Part shown: positions 15,438-23,439 of the stretch, piece after piece
Layout: each line of letters starts with the position of its first letter
How positions within the stretch are numbered: position 1 is the stretch's first letter
Assembly: GCA_905216145.1 (NCBI GenBank)
Contig: CAJMST010000004.1
Location: 82,875-146,874 of the forward strand
DNA from: an uncultured bacterium
GTDB lineage: Bacteria > Actinomycetota > Coriobacteriia > Coriobacteriales > Coriobacteriaceae
DNA: 64,000 nucleotides
Reading direction: 5' to 3'
Translations under genes and position numbers: made by a program
Notes under the pieces: model-generated
What the model was told of the DNA's origin: nothing
The model's input: the letters and a program-made list of their open reading frames with translations, nothing else
Databases searched by the model: none

Positions 15438-16598
15438 ATGTCGGATTCGCCTAATTTTTTGACCTATGCCCAGACGGCGTTTGATCCGTTTGAGGAACGG
15501 CCGTTCTGCGCGGTGGATAGCCTGGTCTTTGCGTGGTTGTCCTATTTGCGTTTGCCGGGTGATATGGCGGAGCTGACGAACTGGCAGGGCCTAGACGTAC
15601 GCGAGCTGCTACGCGCCGAGTGCTACCAAGACATGATTGGCGACCTGTGGGATCCGGAGGGGAGCCGTGCCCTGTTGGAGGCTGTGGCAGCAAGCCCTCG
15701 CTACCGTGGCGTTCGTGTTTGCGGCTATCGTAGCGTGAGTGATGCCGAGACAACGGAGCAGTTTGCGGCCATGACGTTCCGATTTCCGGCGGGGTTTAGC
15801 TATCTTGCCTTCCGGGGGACCGACAGCACGATTGTGGGCTGGAAAGAGGACTTTAACATGGCGTTCCGGTGTCCTGTGCCGGCCCAGGAATCCGCGGCGC
15901 GTTATGTAGACGAGGCGGCGGATGCGATTGACGGGCCGCTTTTGTGCGGAGGTCATTCCAAGGGTGGAAACCTTGCGGTGTACGGTGCGGCGATGTGCCC
16001 CGATGTCGCCCGTGAGCGAATCGAACGGGCCTATTCCCATGATGGTCCGGGCTTCGTCGAGGAGTTTCTGAGCGGCAACGCCTTCGCCGACCTATCCGGT
16101 CGAATCGACAAGACGCTACCTCGGTCGTCGATCTTTGGCATGATGTTCGAGACACAGGAGGACTATGCCATCGTTGAGAGCACCGAGTTCAGCCTGCTTC
16201 AGCATAATCCCTTTAGCTGGGTGGTTGATGGTCGCGACTTCGTGTACTGTGAGCGCCTGTCCGCCGGTGCTCGATACGTTGATGGCTCCATTCGCGAGAT
16301 GCTGCTTGCGGTGTCGCCTAGCGAGCGCGAGCGTTTTGTAGATGCGTTGTTCTCCGTGCTTGAGGCTACGGGTGCTGAGCGGTTTGCGGATATTGCTGGG
16401 AATCTGCGCGAGAGCCTGCCCGTGATGCTCCAGGCTGCGCAAGGCTTTGACAAGGATACGCGACGCTTTGTCTCGCAGACTATCGTTGCGATTCTTAAGT
16501 GTGCGCTTCTGCCCAAACGTCCCCAGATCGACATGCCCGCTGCCGGCAAGAGCTTGGCAGAACAGCTCGAGGCTTGGCAGTCCGAGCTCCTGCGCTAA
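15438..16598 (+). CDS. DUF2974 (Mbeg1-like) alpha/beta hydrolase
   Basis: A 386-residue protein of the Mbeg1-like family, which has a lipase/esterase-type fold. The nucleophile elbow is GGHSKGGNLAVYGA near residue 176; FSYLAFRGTDSTIVGWKEDFNM upstream contains the oxyanion-side residues, and SHDGPGF follows. There is no signal peptide, so it acts in the cytoplasm. Substrate is unknown in this widespread family of Firmicutes and Actinobacteria. Start at 15438 follows GGGAGGG. The gene is flanked by inverted REP-like repeats, which could mark past mobilisation. Confidence 0.85.
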   Translation: MSDSPNFLTYAQTAFDPFEERPFCAVDSLVFAWLSYLRLPGDMAELTNWQGLDVRELLRAECYQDMIGDLWDPEGSRALLEAVAASPRYRGVRVCGYRSVSDAETTEQFAAMTFRFPAGFSYLAFRGTDSTIVGWKEDFNMAFRCPVPAQESAARYVDEAADAIDGPLLCGGHSKGGNLAVYGAAMCPDVARERIERAYSHDGPGFVEEFLSGNAFADLSGRIDKTLPRSSIFGMMFETQEDYAIVESTEFSLLQHNPFSWVVDGRDFVYCERLSAGARYVDGSIREMLLAVSPSERERFVDALFSVLEATGAERFADIAGNLRESLPVMLQAAQGFDKDTRRFVSQTIVAILKCALLPKRPQIDMPAAGKSLAEQLEAWQSELLR

Positions 16599-16602
16599 CC
16601 AT

Positions 16603-16619
16603 TGGTGCAAAGCAACCTG
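16603..16619 (-). repeat. REP-like repeat, right copy
   Basis: Inverted counterpart of 15391-15407, reading GGGGACAGGTTGCTTTGCACCA on the minus strand when extended to 16624 (given as separate halves: GGGGACAGGTT and GCTTTGCACCA). Confidence 0.5.
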
Positions 16620-16709
16620 TCCCCGATGCACCAATCTTCGATGCGCCTGGGGCGGGATCGACCGCTATACTGGTTCGTGCCGAAATCGATCTAGAACGGA
16701 ATGCCGTAT

Positions 16710-17714
16710 ATGAAAATCAATCACGCGATTCTGCATATCCTGGACTTTGACTCTGCCGTCAACGTCATGAGCCAGCGCGAGCTCGATATCGAGAGTCGTA
16801 CCGTGCGCAACTTCGTGACCACACATCTGCGCCGCGCGCGTACCTCGGCCGACAATAAACGCGCCACGTTTGCCGAGAACTCTGCGTTCGGCGGCGAGCT
16901 CAAGGGCTATTTCTTTGGCGAGCGCGAGTTCGTGGACCTGTCGCAGCAGATTGCGGAGTTTATCTCCTCCGAGCTCACCAAAGCCGAGAAAGCCGAGTCC
17001 ACCGACGTGCTCGTGGCCGATTTTGACGACGATGAGGATGCCCGCTGGTTTGCCGTGATGCTGCTGGGCTCCAAGCAGGCTTTTATGCACGAAGTGGGTC
17101 GCGAGGAGGGGGAGGTGCGCAACGACATCGCGCGCCACTACGCTATTCTGCCAAACCCCTCGCAAAAGGTGCCAAGCTATGCCATCGTGCGCGCGAGCAC
17201 CATGGAGATCGGCTACGTGGACAAGAAGCGCAAGATTGCCGGCGAGGATCGTATGCTTATCCCCGATGGCCTGCTGCAGTGCGACACGGGGGTATCGGGC
17301 AAGGAGGTCATCGACACCGTGACGCGTGTGGTCGAGGAAGTCGCCGAGGAACACGGTGCCAATACGGCCGTAGCGCTCGCTAAGGTTAAGGCTGCCGTTG
17401 CCGAGAAGGTCGAGGATGACGAGGAGCTGCCGCCTTGGGATATCGTCGATGAGGTCTTTGAGGACGAGCCGGTCATCAAAGAGAGCGTGCGCGCGGCACT
17501 GACCGAGGAGAAGGTTCCCGAGCGCGTTCCTGTGGAGCGCAAGCAGGTCGAGCGCGCGGCCGTGCGCAATCACAAGATTCGTACCGATACGGGCATCGAG
17601 ATCAGCTTCCCGGCCGAGATGGGTTCGAACTCCGAGTACATCGAGTTTGTCAACGAGCCCAACGGCCTCATCTCCATCGAGCTCAAGAATATCGGAAGTA
17701 TTGAGAATCGATAA
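16710..17714 (+). CDS. nucleoid-associated protein, NdpA family
   Basis: A 334-residue protein of the 37-kDa nucleoid-associated family. Typical features are the opening MKINHAILHILDF, the acidic LVADFDDDEDARWFAVMLLGSK block in the first third, and the C-terminal SIELKNIG. The E. coli relative YejK/NdpA associates with the nucleoid; the molecular role is poorly defined. The start at 16710 is preferred over the ATG at 16701 because the nearest GGA is too close to the first. Single gene between the REP-like repeat and a terminator. Confidence 0.8.
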   Translation: MKINHAILHILDFDSAVNVMSQRELDIESRTVRNFVTTHLRRARTSADNKRATFAENSAFGGELKGYFFGEREFVDLSQQIAEFISSELTKAEKAESTDVLVADFDDDEDARWFAVMLLGSKQAFMHEVGREEGEVRNDIARHYAILPNPSQKVPSYAIVRASTMEIGYVDKKRKIAGEDRMLIPDGLLQCDTGVSGKEVIDTVTRVVEEVAEEHGANTAVALAKVKAAVAEKVEDDEELPPWDIVDEVFEDEPVIKESVRAALTEEKVPERVPVERKQVERAAVRNHKIRTDTGIEISFPAEMGSNSEYIEFVNEPNGLISIELKNIGSIENR

Positions 17715-17740
17715 ACTGCTCTTGGACGTTGCAAAAAACA

Positions 17741-17775
17741 AAGGCCGAAGCCTTTTGGGACTTCGGCCTTTTTTG
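17741..17775. terminator. bidirectional intrinsic terminator
   Basis: Stem 17741-17750 with 17761-17770, T tract after it on the plus strand and A tract before it. It can end the NdpA-like gene. Confidence 0.8.
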
Positions 17776-17826
17776 TTTTCGGCTTGGTTGCTGACATTGC
17801 GCCGCAGGTTGAGCTCACGTCAGCGA

Positions 17827-17967
17827 AAATGCCCCTAGGCGAGCAAGGTGACGTGAAAGAGGAGGGAAGCGTACTTCGGTACGCGACCAACGATTGAACG
17901 TCAGATTGTCGCTTAGGGGCGTTTGCAGCGTCGAGCCGTTATGCGGTTTGGTAAAACCGCGTAACTT
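17827..17967. repeat. structured intergenic repeat, family A, copy 2 with satellite hairpin
   Basis: Outer arms 17827-17842 and 17909-17924, inner arms TGACGT (17849-17854) and ACGTCA (17898-17903), and core 17855-17897 centred on GCGTAC-TTCG-GTACGC. Behind it come GCAGCGTCGAG and a hairpin (about 17939-17965) like that of copy 1, but in inverted overall orientation. Arm sequences differ from copies 1 and 3 while their pairing is kept. It lies just beyond the stop of dapH. Confidence 0.75.
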
Positions 17968-18687
17968 CTACAGCTGGCGCAGACCTTCTTCGAGGCCGGT
18001 CTTGCTGTCGGTCTTCTCGTCGCGCATTTTGATGACGCGGGCGGGGACACCGGCCACGACGGCGCCGGCGGGGACGTCCTCTACGCACACGGCGCCGGCG
18101 GCAACGACAGCGCCCTTGCCTACGTGCACGCCCTCTAGGACCACGGCGTTGGCGCCGATCATGACATCGTCCTCGATGATGACAGGCGTGGCGCTCGCGG
18201 GCTCCACGACGCCCGCCAACACGGTGCCGGCGCCGATGTGGCAGTTCTTGCCCACGGTGGCGCGGCCGCCCAGCACGGCGCCCATATCAATCATGGAGCC
18301 TTCGCCAATGACGGACCCGATGTTGATGATGGCACCCATCATGATGACGGCGCGATCGCCGATCTCGACGCGGTCACGGATGATCGCGCCCGGCTCGATG
18401 CGGGCGTTGATGCCTTTGAGGTCGAGCATGGGCACGGCGGAGTTGCGGCAATCGTTTTCAACGTCGTAGTAATCGATGGAATCGGCATTGGCGTCCAGGA
18501 TGGCCTTAAGCTCATCCCAGTCACCAAAGACGGTCTTGCCACGACGACCGCCGTAGACGTGTGCATTGCCCCACTGGACCTTCATGCCCGGTTTCTCGCG
18601 CACGTACAGCTTGACGGGCGTCTTTTTGGGTGCGGTTGCGATGTAGTTGATAATCTCCTGTGCATCCATCTCGGCTGCGTTGCTCAT
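17968..18687 (-). CDS. dapH: 2,3,4,5-tetrahydropyridine-2,6-dicarboxylate N-acetyltransferase
   Basis: A 239-residue trimeric left-handed beta-helix enzyme that acetylates tetrahydrodipicolinate in the acetylase branch of lysine/DAP synthesis. Hexapeptide repeats run from about residue 90 to 220 (ARIEPGAIIRDRVEIGDRAV, then NIGSVIGEGSMID and HIGAGTVLAG). N-terminal helical part and total length match DapH (236 in Bacillus). Its ATG overlaps the stop of dapB by four bases, so it is the last gene of the lysine operon. The presence of DapH rather than DapD predicts acetyl-specific aminotransferase and deacetylase partners. Confidence 0.93.
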   Translation of the reverse strand: MSNAAEMDAQEIINYIATAPKKTPVKLYVREKPGMKVQWGNAHVYGGRRGKTVFGDWDELKAILDANADSIDYYDVENDCRNSAVPMLDLKGINARIEPGAIIRDRVEIGDRAVIMMGAIINIGSVIGEGSMIDMGAVLGGRATVGKNCHIGAGTVLAGVVEPASATPVIIEDDVMIGANAVVLEGVHVGKGAVVAAGAVCVEDVPAGAVVAGVPARVIKMRDEKTDSKTGLEEGLRQL

Positions 18688-19469
18688 TTGCTATCTCTCC
18701 TTTGGGTGGATTCGGTTGATACCTGGTTAGGTATCAACATGACCTGGTCGAACGTATAGAAGCCGGGTTCGCGGGCGACGAGCTTCTGCGCGGCTGCCAG
18801 GGCGCCGTTGACAAAGATCTGACGGCTCGTGGCGCGGTGGGTGAGCGTGACTTCCTCGTCCTGGCCAAAGAAACCCACCTCGTGTACGCCAGCTACGGTG
18901 CCGCCGCGCAGTGAGTGCATGCCGATCTCCTTGGGGTCGCGCGCTCCGCACATGCCCTCGCGTCCGTAGACGGGGTGGTAGCCTGCCTCGGGCTCGGCCT
19001 CGACGACGGCGTCGAGCAGCAACTTTGCAGTGCCGCTGGGGGCGTCGACCTTTTGGTTGTGGTGCGTCTCGACGATTTCGCAGTCAAAGCCGGGCAGCTC
19101 GCGTGTAGCCTGCGCTACCAGATGGCGCAGGGCTGCGATACCGATGGAGTAATTGCCCGAGTGCATAACGCGGGTGTTCTGGCCCAGCTCACGCAGGCGG
19201 TCCATCTGCTCGGGGGTGTAGCCTGTGGTGCCGGAAACGAGTGCGGCGCCCGTGCGCTCGACATAGGCGACGACGGCATCGAAGGTCACGACGTTCGAGA
19301 AGTCGATAATCACGTCGGCGGCCGGTGCGTTCTCGAGCTCGCTCAAATCGAAGCCAATCTGGGCTACGATATCAAAAACGGGTTGACCGGCGGCGTCGAC
19401 AACGCCCTCGGCGGTGGTGCGGATGAGCGAGCCCATGCGGCCCGTTCCCATAATGACGGTCTTAATCAA
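18684..19469 (-). CDS. dapB: 4-hydroxy-tetrahydrodipicolinate reductase
   Basis: A 261-residue NAD(P)H-dependent enzyme, the step after DapA. The dinucleotide loop GTGRMGS is at 8-14, the catalytic motif ETHHNQKVDAPSGTA lies past the middle with the substrate histidines and lysine, and VSGTTGYTPEQM precedes it. The start overlaps the stop of the upstream lysA-dapA frame by eight bases and the stop overlaps dapH by four, so translation is coupled along the operon. The last 15 residues (STESTQRRDSK) look dispensable. No unusual residues were noted. Confidence 0.94.
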   Translation of the reverse strand: MIKTVIMGTGRMGSLIRTTAEGVVDAAGQPVFDIVAQIGFDLSELENAPAADVIIDFSNVVTFDAVVAYVERTGAALVSGTTGYTPEQMDRLRELGQNTRVMHSGNYSIGIAALRHLVAQATRELPGFDCEIVETHHNQKVDAPSGTAKLLLDAVVEAEPEAGYHPVYGREGMCGARDPKEIGMHSLRGGTVAGVHEVGFFGQDEEVTLTHRATSRQIFVNGALAAAQKLVAREPGFYTFDQVMLIPNQVSTESTQRRDSK

Positions 19470-20352
19470 GCAGACCAGCTCCCTTCAGGGCATCGGTAAG
19501 TGCAGAGCGCGTGTCGTCTGCCATGGGGCACAGCGGCATGCGGTAGTTTGCCTCGATCATACCCATCTGAGCGAGCGCCTCTTTGACGGGGATGGGGTTG
19601 ACCTCGCTAAAGAGGGCATTGATGAGCGGCTGGCCGGCAATCTGGATATCGCGGGCACGTGCCACGTCACCGTCCAGATAGGCGCGGCACATGTCATGCA
19701 CGAGCTGCGGCTGAACGTCGGCCCACACGCTGATGGTGCCCGAGGCGCCCAGGCTCATGAGCGGCACGGTGAGCGCGTCCTCGCCCGAGTACATGCGGAA
19801 GTCGTCGGACAGCAGGTGGGCAATCTTGGCCGCGTAGGCGACGTTGCCCGAGGCTTCCTTAATACCCATGATGTTGGGGTGCGCGGCCAAGCGCTCTACG
19901 TTACGCTCGCTGATGCCGCAGCCGCAGCGGCCGGGGATGTTGTACAGGATGCAGGGGATATCCACGGCGTCGGCGACGGTCTTAAAGTGCTGGTAGATAC
20001 CCTCTTCGTTGGACTTGTTGTAGTAGGGGGTGATGAGCAGCAGGCCGTCGGCTCCCAGGCCCTGGTAGGTGAGCGACTTGGTGAGCATGGTCTGCGTGGA
20101 GTTGGAGCCCGAGCCGGCAATGACGGGGACGCGTCCTGCAACATGCTTGACCACGGCGGCGACGACGGAGTTGTCCTCGTCATCGGTCATCGTGGCACTC
20201 TCACCGGTGGTGCCCAGGGTGAGGATGGCATCGGTGCCATTTTGCAAGTGGAAATCGATAAGGCGCTCGAGCGCGTCAAAGTCGACGCTGCCGTCCTTTT
20301 TAAACGGCGTGACGAGGGCGACGATCGAGCCCTCGAGGTTGCGGATATCCAT
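19462..20352 (-). CDS. dapA: 4-hydroxy-tetrahydrodipicolinate synthase, internal start within the lysA-dapA frame
   Basis: If translation begins at the ATG at 20352 the product is a normal 296-residue DapA, beginning MDIRNLEGSIVALVTPFKKD. The Shine-Dalgarno AAGGAGA (20358-20364) is ideally spaced, which argues that this start is used. Catalytic residues are present: LTLGTTGESATM, the tyrosine in LLLITPYYNK, and the Schiff-base lysine in IMGIKEASGN. The enzyme commits aspartate semialdehyde to lysine/DAP synthesis. The frame upstream is open into lysA, so read-through protein and free enzyme may coexist. Confidence 0.85.
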   Translation of the reverse strand: MDIRNLEGSIVALVTPFKKDGSVDFDALERLIDFHLQNGTDAILTLGTTGESATMTDDEDNSVVAAVVKHVAGRVPVIAGSGSNSTQTMLTKSLTYQGLGADGLLLITPYYNKSNEEGIYQHFKTVADAVDIPCILYNIPGRCGCGISERNVERLAAHPNIMGIKEASGNVAYAAKIAHLLSDDFRMYSGEDALTVPLMSLGASGTISVWADVQPQLVHDMCRAYLDGDVARARDIQIAGQPLINALFSEVNPIPVKEALAQMGMIEANYRMPLCPMADDTRSALTDALKGAGLLD

Positions 20353-21771
20353 GTTCTTCTCCTTCGCCTCCGCGATCTGGATGCGTTTGTTCCATTGAGC
20401 TGCGACTGCCAGGCGCTCGTCTTGGGCGCGACGGCGGGCACTTTCGGCGCGCGACTTGGCCAGCAGCTCGCGGCCGCACGGCAGCACGTCGAGCGTGGCA
20501 AAGTAATCGCCCGGGCGCTCGGCGCGGCGGATGAGGTCGGCCGCGCCATCGGGGCGCAGCAGGACCTCGGCCGAGCGCAGTCGTCCGTTGTAGTTGTAGC
20601 CCATGGAGTAGCCATGCGCGCCGGTATCGTGGATTACAAGCAGGTCGCCCATGTCGATATGCGGCAGCTCGCGATCGATGGCGAACTTGTCGTTGTTCTC
20701 GCATAGGTTGCCCGTGATGTCGTAGGTGTCCGTGACGGGCGCTGTGGTCTTGTCGTCGCCACCCGGCTGGCCCATCACCGTAATGTGGTGGTAAGCGCCG
20801 TACATGGCAGGGCGGATCAGATCGACGGCGCTTGCATCGACACCGATATAGTCCTTATAGATCTGCTTCTCGTGGATGGCCTTGGTGACCAGGCAGCCAT
20901 AGGGCCCCATCATAAAGCGGCCCATCTCGGTGCAGATGGCCACATCGCCCATGCCGGCGGGGACCAGAATCTCGTCGTAGGCTGCGTGTACGCCCTCGCC
21001 GATGGCGCGGATGTCGTTAGCCTGCTGCTCGGGCAGGTAGGGGATACCGACGCCGCCGGACAGATTGATGAAGACGACGTGTGCGTCGGTCTCGCGCTCC
21101 AGGCGCACGGCAAGCTCAAAGAGGATGCGCGCGAGTTTGGGGTAGTAGTCGTTGGTGACGGTGTTGCTGGCAAGGAATGCGTGGATGCCAAAGTCCTCGG
21201 CGCCCTTGGCCTTGAGCATGCGGAACGCCTCGAAGAGTTGCTCGGTGGTCATGCCGTACTTGGAGTCGCCGGGGTTATCCATGATGCCGTTGGAGAGCTG
21301 GAACAGGCCGCCCGGATTAAAGCGGCAGCTGACCGTCTTGGGAATGGGCCCCGCAACGCGCTCAAAGAACTCGATGTGGCTGATGTCGTCAAAGTTGACG
21401 ATGGCGCCCAACTTGTCGGCGAGCTCAAAGTCGGCAGCCGGCGTGTCGTTGGACGAGAACATGATGTCGTGGCCGGTGATGCCCAGCGAGCGGGCGATAA
21501 TGAGCTCGGTATAGCTCGAGCAATCGCAGCCGCAGCCGTATTCGTTGAGAATGGAGATGAGTGCCGGGTTGGGATTGGCCTTGACGGCAAAGTATTCCTT
21601 AAAGCCCGGGTTCCATGCGAAGGCGTCGCGCACCTCTTGCATGTTGCGGCGGATGCCCGCCTCGTCATATAGATGAAATGGCGTGGGGAACTGCTCGACG
21701 ATATGCTCGAGTGTCTCTTTGTCCACAAACGGCTGCTTGGCCGCATATGCCTCGTTGGGGGTCAATGCCAT
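19462..21771 (-). CDS. lysA: diaminopimelate decarboxylase fused in frame to DapA
   Basis: One open frame of 769 codons. Residues about 1-445 are LysA: PLP lysine in YFAVKANPNP, glycine loop NLSGGVGIPY, and the C-terminal HDTGAHGYSMGYNYNGRLR. Then comes a charged, alanine- and arginine-rich linker (about 446-473, ending EAKEKN) with no stop codon, and residues 474-769 are a complete DapA. LysA makes lysine from meso-DAP; DapA condenses pyruvate with aspartate semialdehyde, at the other end of the pathway. LysA proteins normally end near 420 residues, so the linker is an extension. Because a strong ribosome site stands before the internal ATG at 20352, a separate DapA may also be made. A lysine riboswitch precedes the gene. 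Confidence 0.85.
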   Translation of the reverse strand: MALTPNEAYAAKQPFVDKETLEHIVEQFPTPFHLYDEAGIRRNMQEVRDAFAWNPGFKEYFAVKANPNPALISILNEYGCGCDCSSYTELIIARSLGITGHDIMFSSNDTPAADFELADKLGAIVNFDDISHIEFFERVAGPIPKTVSCRFNPGGLFQLSNGIMDNPGDSKYGMTTEQLFEAFRMLKAKGAEDFGIHAFLASNTVTNDYYPKLARILFELAVRLERETDAHVVFINLSGGVGIPYLPEQQANDIRAIGEGVHAAYDEILVPAGMGDVAICTEMGRFMMGPYGCLVTKAIHEKQIYKDYIGVDASAVDLIRPAMYGAYHHITVMGQPGGDDKTTAPVTDTYDITGNLCENNDKFAIDRELPHIDMGDLLVIHDTGAHGYSMGYNYNGRLRSAEVLLRPDGAADLIRRAERPGDYFATLDVLPCGRELLAKSRAESARRRAQDERLAVAAQWNKRIQIAEAKEKNMDIRNLEGSIVALVTPFKKDGSVDFDALERLIDFHLQNGTDAILTLGTTGESATMTDDEDNSVVAAVVKHVAGRVPVIAGSGSNSTQTMLTKSLTYQGLGADGLLLITPYYNKSNEEGIYQHFKTVADAVDIPCILYNIPGRCGCGISERNVERLAAHPNIMGIKEASGNVAYAAKIAHLLSDDFRMYSGEDALTVPLMSLGASGTISVWADVQPQLVHDMCRAYLDGDVARARDIQIAGQPLINALFSEVNPIPVKEALAQMGMIEANYRMPLCPMADDTRSALTDALKGAGLLD

Positions 21772-21842
21772 GTCCCGTAAACCTCGCTATCCAGACGGCG
21801 CCATCTGCGCATCGAATCCGCATAGCGTGGACCCAATGTCCG

Positions 21843-21999
21843 GATAGCGCTCCCGCATTGCTGCAGACAGTCCTGTGGGTGTTTCCCGCAGGCCCACCAG
21901 GTTGTTCGTGCCCGAAAAGCCCAGTTCGGCGGGTTTCGCCTCCCCACGGGGTCAAAGCCTGCCGGCTCGCCCGCGGTTCTTCGTGCCCGCGCCTCTATC
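21843..21999 (-). promoter_or_regulatory. lysine riboswitch (L box)
   Basis: Read on the minus strand, the leader starts GATAGAGGCGC, has GGGGAGGCGAAACCCGCCGAA in its middle (seen as GGGGAGGCGAAA then GCCGAA), continues with GGACTGTCTGCAG and closes with GGGAGCGCTATC. These match the conserved blocks of the lysC/lysine riboswitch in order, and GATAG pairs with CTATC to close P1. The 3' strand of P1 plus following bases (21838-21848) can instead pair over 11 bp with 21786-21796, which lies immediately before GAGG and the lysA start; no T tract is present, so translational control is suggested. Confidence 0.87.
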
Positions 22000-22010
22000 A
22001 AGTGGTAACG

Positions 22011-22039
22011 ACCCTACCACGTTGCACTTTAGCAAACAA
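22011..22039 (-). promoter_or_regulatory. promoter of the lysine operon
   Basis: TTGTTT (22034-22039) and TAGGGT (22011-22016) on the minus strand with a 17-base spacer place the transcription start a few bases before the riboswitch. On the plus strand TTTAGC (22028-22033), 17 bases, TATAAC (22051-22056) could serve the divergent amidohydrolase gene. Confidence 0.5.
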
Positions 22040-22149
22040 GAGTATTCGTATATAACGTTTAAAAAATGCAGCAATATGCTGGAAACATGTGTGCCACAAT
22101 CCTGTATCACAATAAGTTGCAACAGATATGCCTCACGAAGGGATCCTCT

Positions 22150-23361
22150 ATGACCGAGCTCCAAGAACTCCGTCGCTATCGTCGCGACCTGCATCGCATT
22201 CCGGAGCTCGATTTCGATCTTCCTCAAACCATAGTCTATATCGAGGGTGTGCTCGCCTCGCTTGCCTGTGAAGTGACCCATCCCTGCCCCAGCTGTGTTT
22301 GTGCTTTCTTCGACGCTGGCACGGGCGCCGCGCATGCCACGGCGATTCGCGCCGATATGGATGCGCTGCCCATCGCGGAGGCGACGGGTGCGGCCTTTGC
22401 CTCGACCCATCCCGGCAAAATGCACGCGTGCGGACACGATGGACACATGGCCATGGCACTTGCAGCGGCAACCTTTGTCGATCGCACGATTCGTGAGCAG
22501 CCAGGTGCCATCAAGCGCAACGTGCTCTTTGTGTTCCAGCCTGCCGAGGAGACGACCGGTGGCGCCAAGACAGTTTGCGAGAGCGGTGTGTTCGAGCGCT
22601 ATGGGGTGGATCGCATCTTCGGCTTCCACGTGTGGCCCGATCTGCCCGCCGGCACGTTGGCGAGCTGCTCCGGTCCGTTGCTGGCGCGTTCGAGCGAGAC
22701 GCATATTCATATTCACGGTACGAGCATCCACATCGCTAAGACTTATGGTGTGCCGGTTGGGGAGTCGCACGATGCCGCGTTGGCGGCAGCAAAGTTTTTG
22801 GTTGCCGAGCGCGAGTTGATGGACGAGCTGGGCACCGACGAGCCCTGTATCGGTAAGTTTGGTCTGCTGCAGGCCGGTACGGTTTGTAACGCGGTGGCGG
22901 GGGAGGCCCATGTGGCCGGAAGCCTGCGTGTGTTTACGGACGACATGTTCGACCGTGCGCGCGAGGGCGTACGTCGCGTGCTCGATGAAGCGTGTGCTTC
23001 AACGGGTTGCACGTACGATCTTGACTTTGCCGAGGGCTATCCGCCAGTCGATAACGACCCCGAGCTGTTCGCCCACATTGCGCCTGCCTTGTCCGAACTG
23101 CAACTTGTGGACGAGCCGCTGCTAATCGCCGAGGATTTCGCGTTCTATCAGCGCCATCTGCCAGGCGTGTTCTTCTTGCTGGGCACGGGCGTGCCAGAGG
23201 CGCAAGAAAACCCGATCGACGCAGACGGCTGCTCAGCTTATGCGATGAGCGCCCTTCACACCGATACCATGCTCTTTGACGAGGAAATCCTACTCAAAGG
23301 CCTCGATGTCTACAAACGATTGCTTTTGCTTGACTGGGGCGCGAAGGACAATTTGTTCTAG
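22150..23361 (+). CDS. M20 family amidohydrolase, probable N-acetyldiaminopimelate deacetylase
   Basis: A 403-residue metal-dependent amidohydrolase. Metal ligands are visible in IRADMDALPI, MHACGHDGHMAM and VFQPAEETTGG; the C-terminal ALHTDTMLFDEE has the last histidine. The family includes hippurate hydrolases, N-acyl amino acid amidohydrolases and DapL, which deacetylates N-acetyl-LL-DAP. It stands divergently from the lysine operon that uses DapH, and in Bacillus the deacetylase gene neighbours dapH, so the DapL role is the best inference. Start at 22150 has GAAGGGA upstream; earlier in-frame ATGs lie in the promoter. Confidence 0.75.
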   Translation: MTELQELRRYRRDLHRIPELDFDLPQTIVYIEGVLASLACEVTHPCPSCVCAFFDAGTGAAHATAIRADMDALPIAEATGAAFASTHPGKMHACGHDGHMAMALAAATFVDRTIREQPGAIKRNVLFVFQPAEETTGGAKTVCESGVFERYGVDRIFGFHVWPDLPAGTLASCSGPLLARSSETHIHIHGTSIHIAKTYGVPVGESHDAALAAAKFLVAERELMDELGTDEPCIGKFGLLQAGTVCNAVAGEAHVAGSLRVFTDDMFDRAREGVRRVLDEACASTGCTYDLDFAEGYPPVDNDPELFAHIAPALSELQLVDEPLLIAEDFAFYQRHLPGVFFLLGTGVPEAQENPIDADGCSAYAMSALHTDTMLFDEEILLKGLDVYKRLLLLDWGAKDNLF

Positions 23362-23382
23362 AAAACACGAACAAACGTACGA

Positions 23383-23415
23383 TATAATAGAGATGTAAGT
23401 CTATAGAAACGTTTG
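23383..23415 (+). promoter_or_regulatory. promoter region of higBA
   Basis: TATAAT at 23383-23388, with CAAACGT (23372-23378) and ACGTTTG (23409-23415) as an inverted pair around it. Such a dyad flanking the -10 box would suit repression by HigA, but this is inferred. Confidence 0.4.
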
Positions 23416-23439
23416 ACGTTACTAACGTAAGGCGATACT

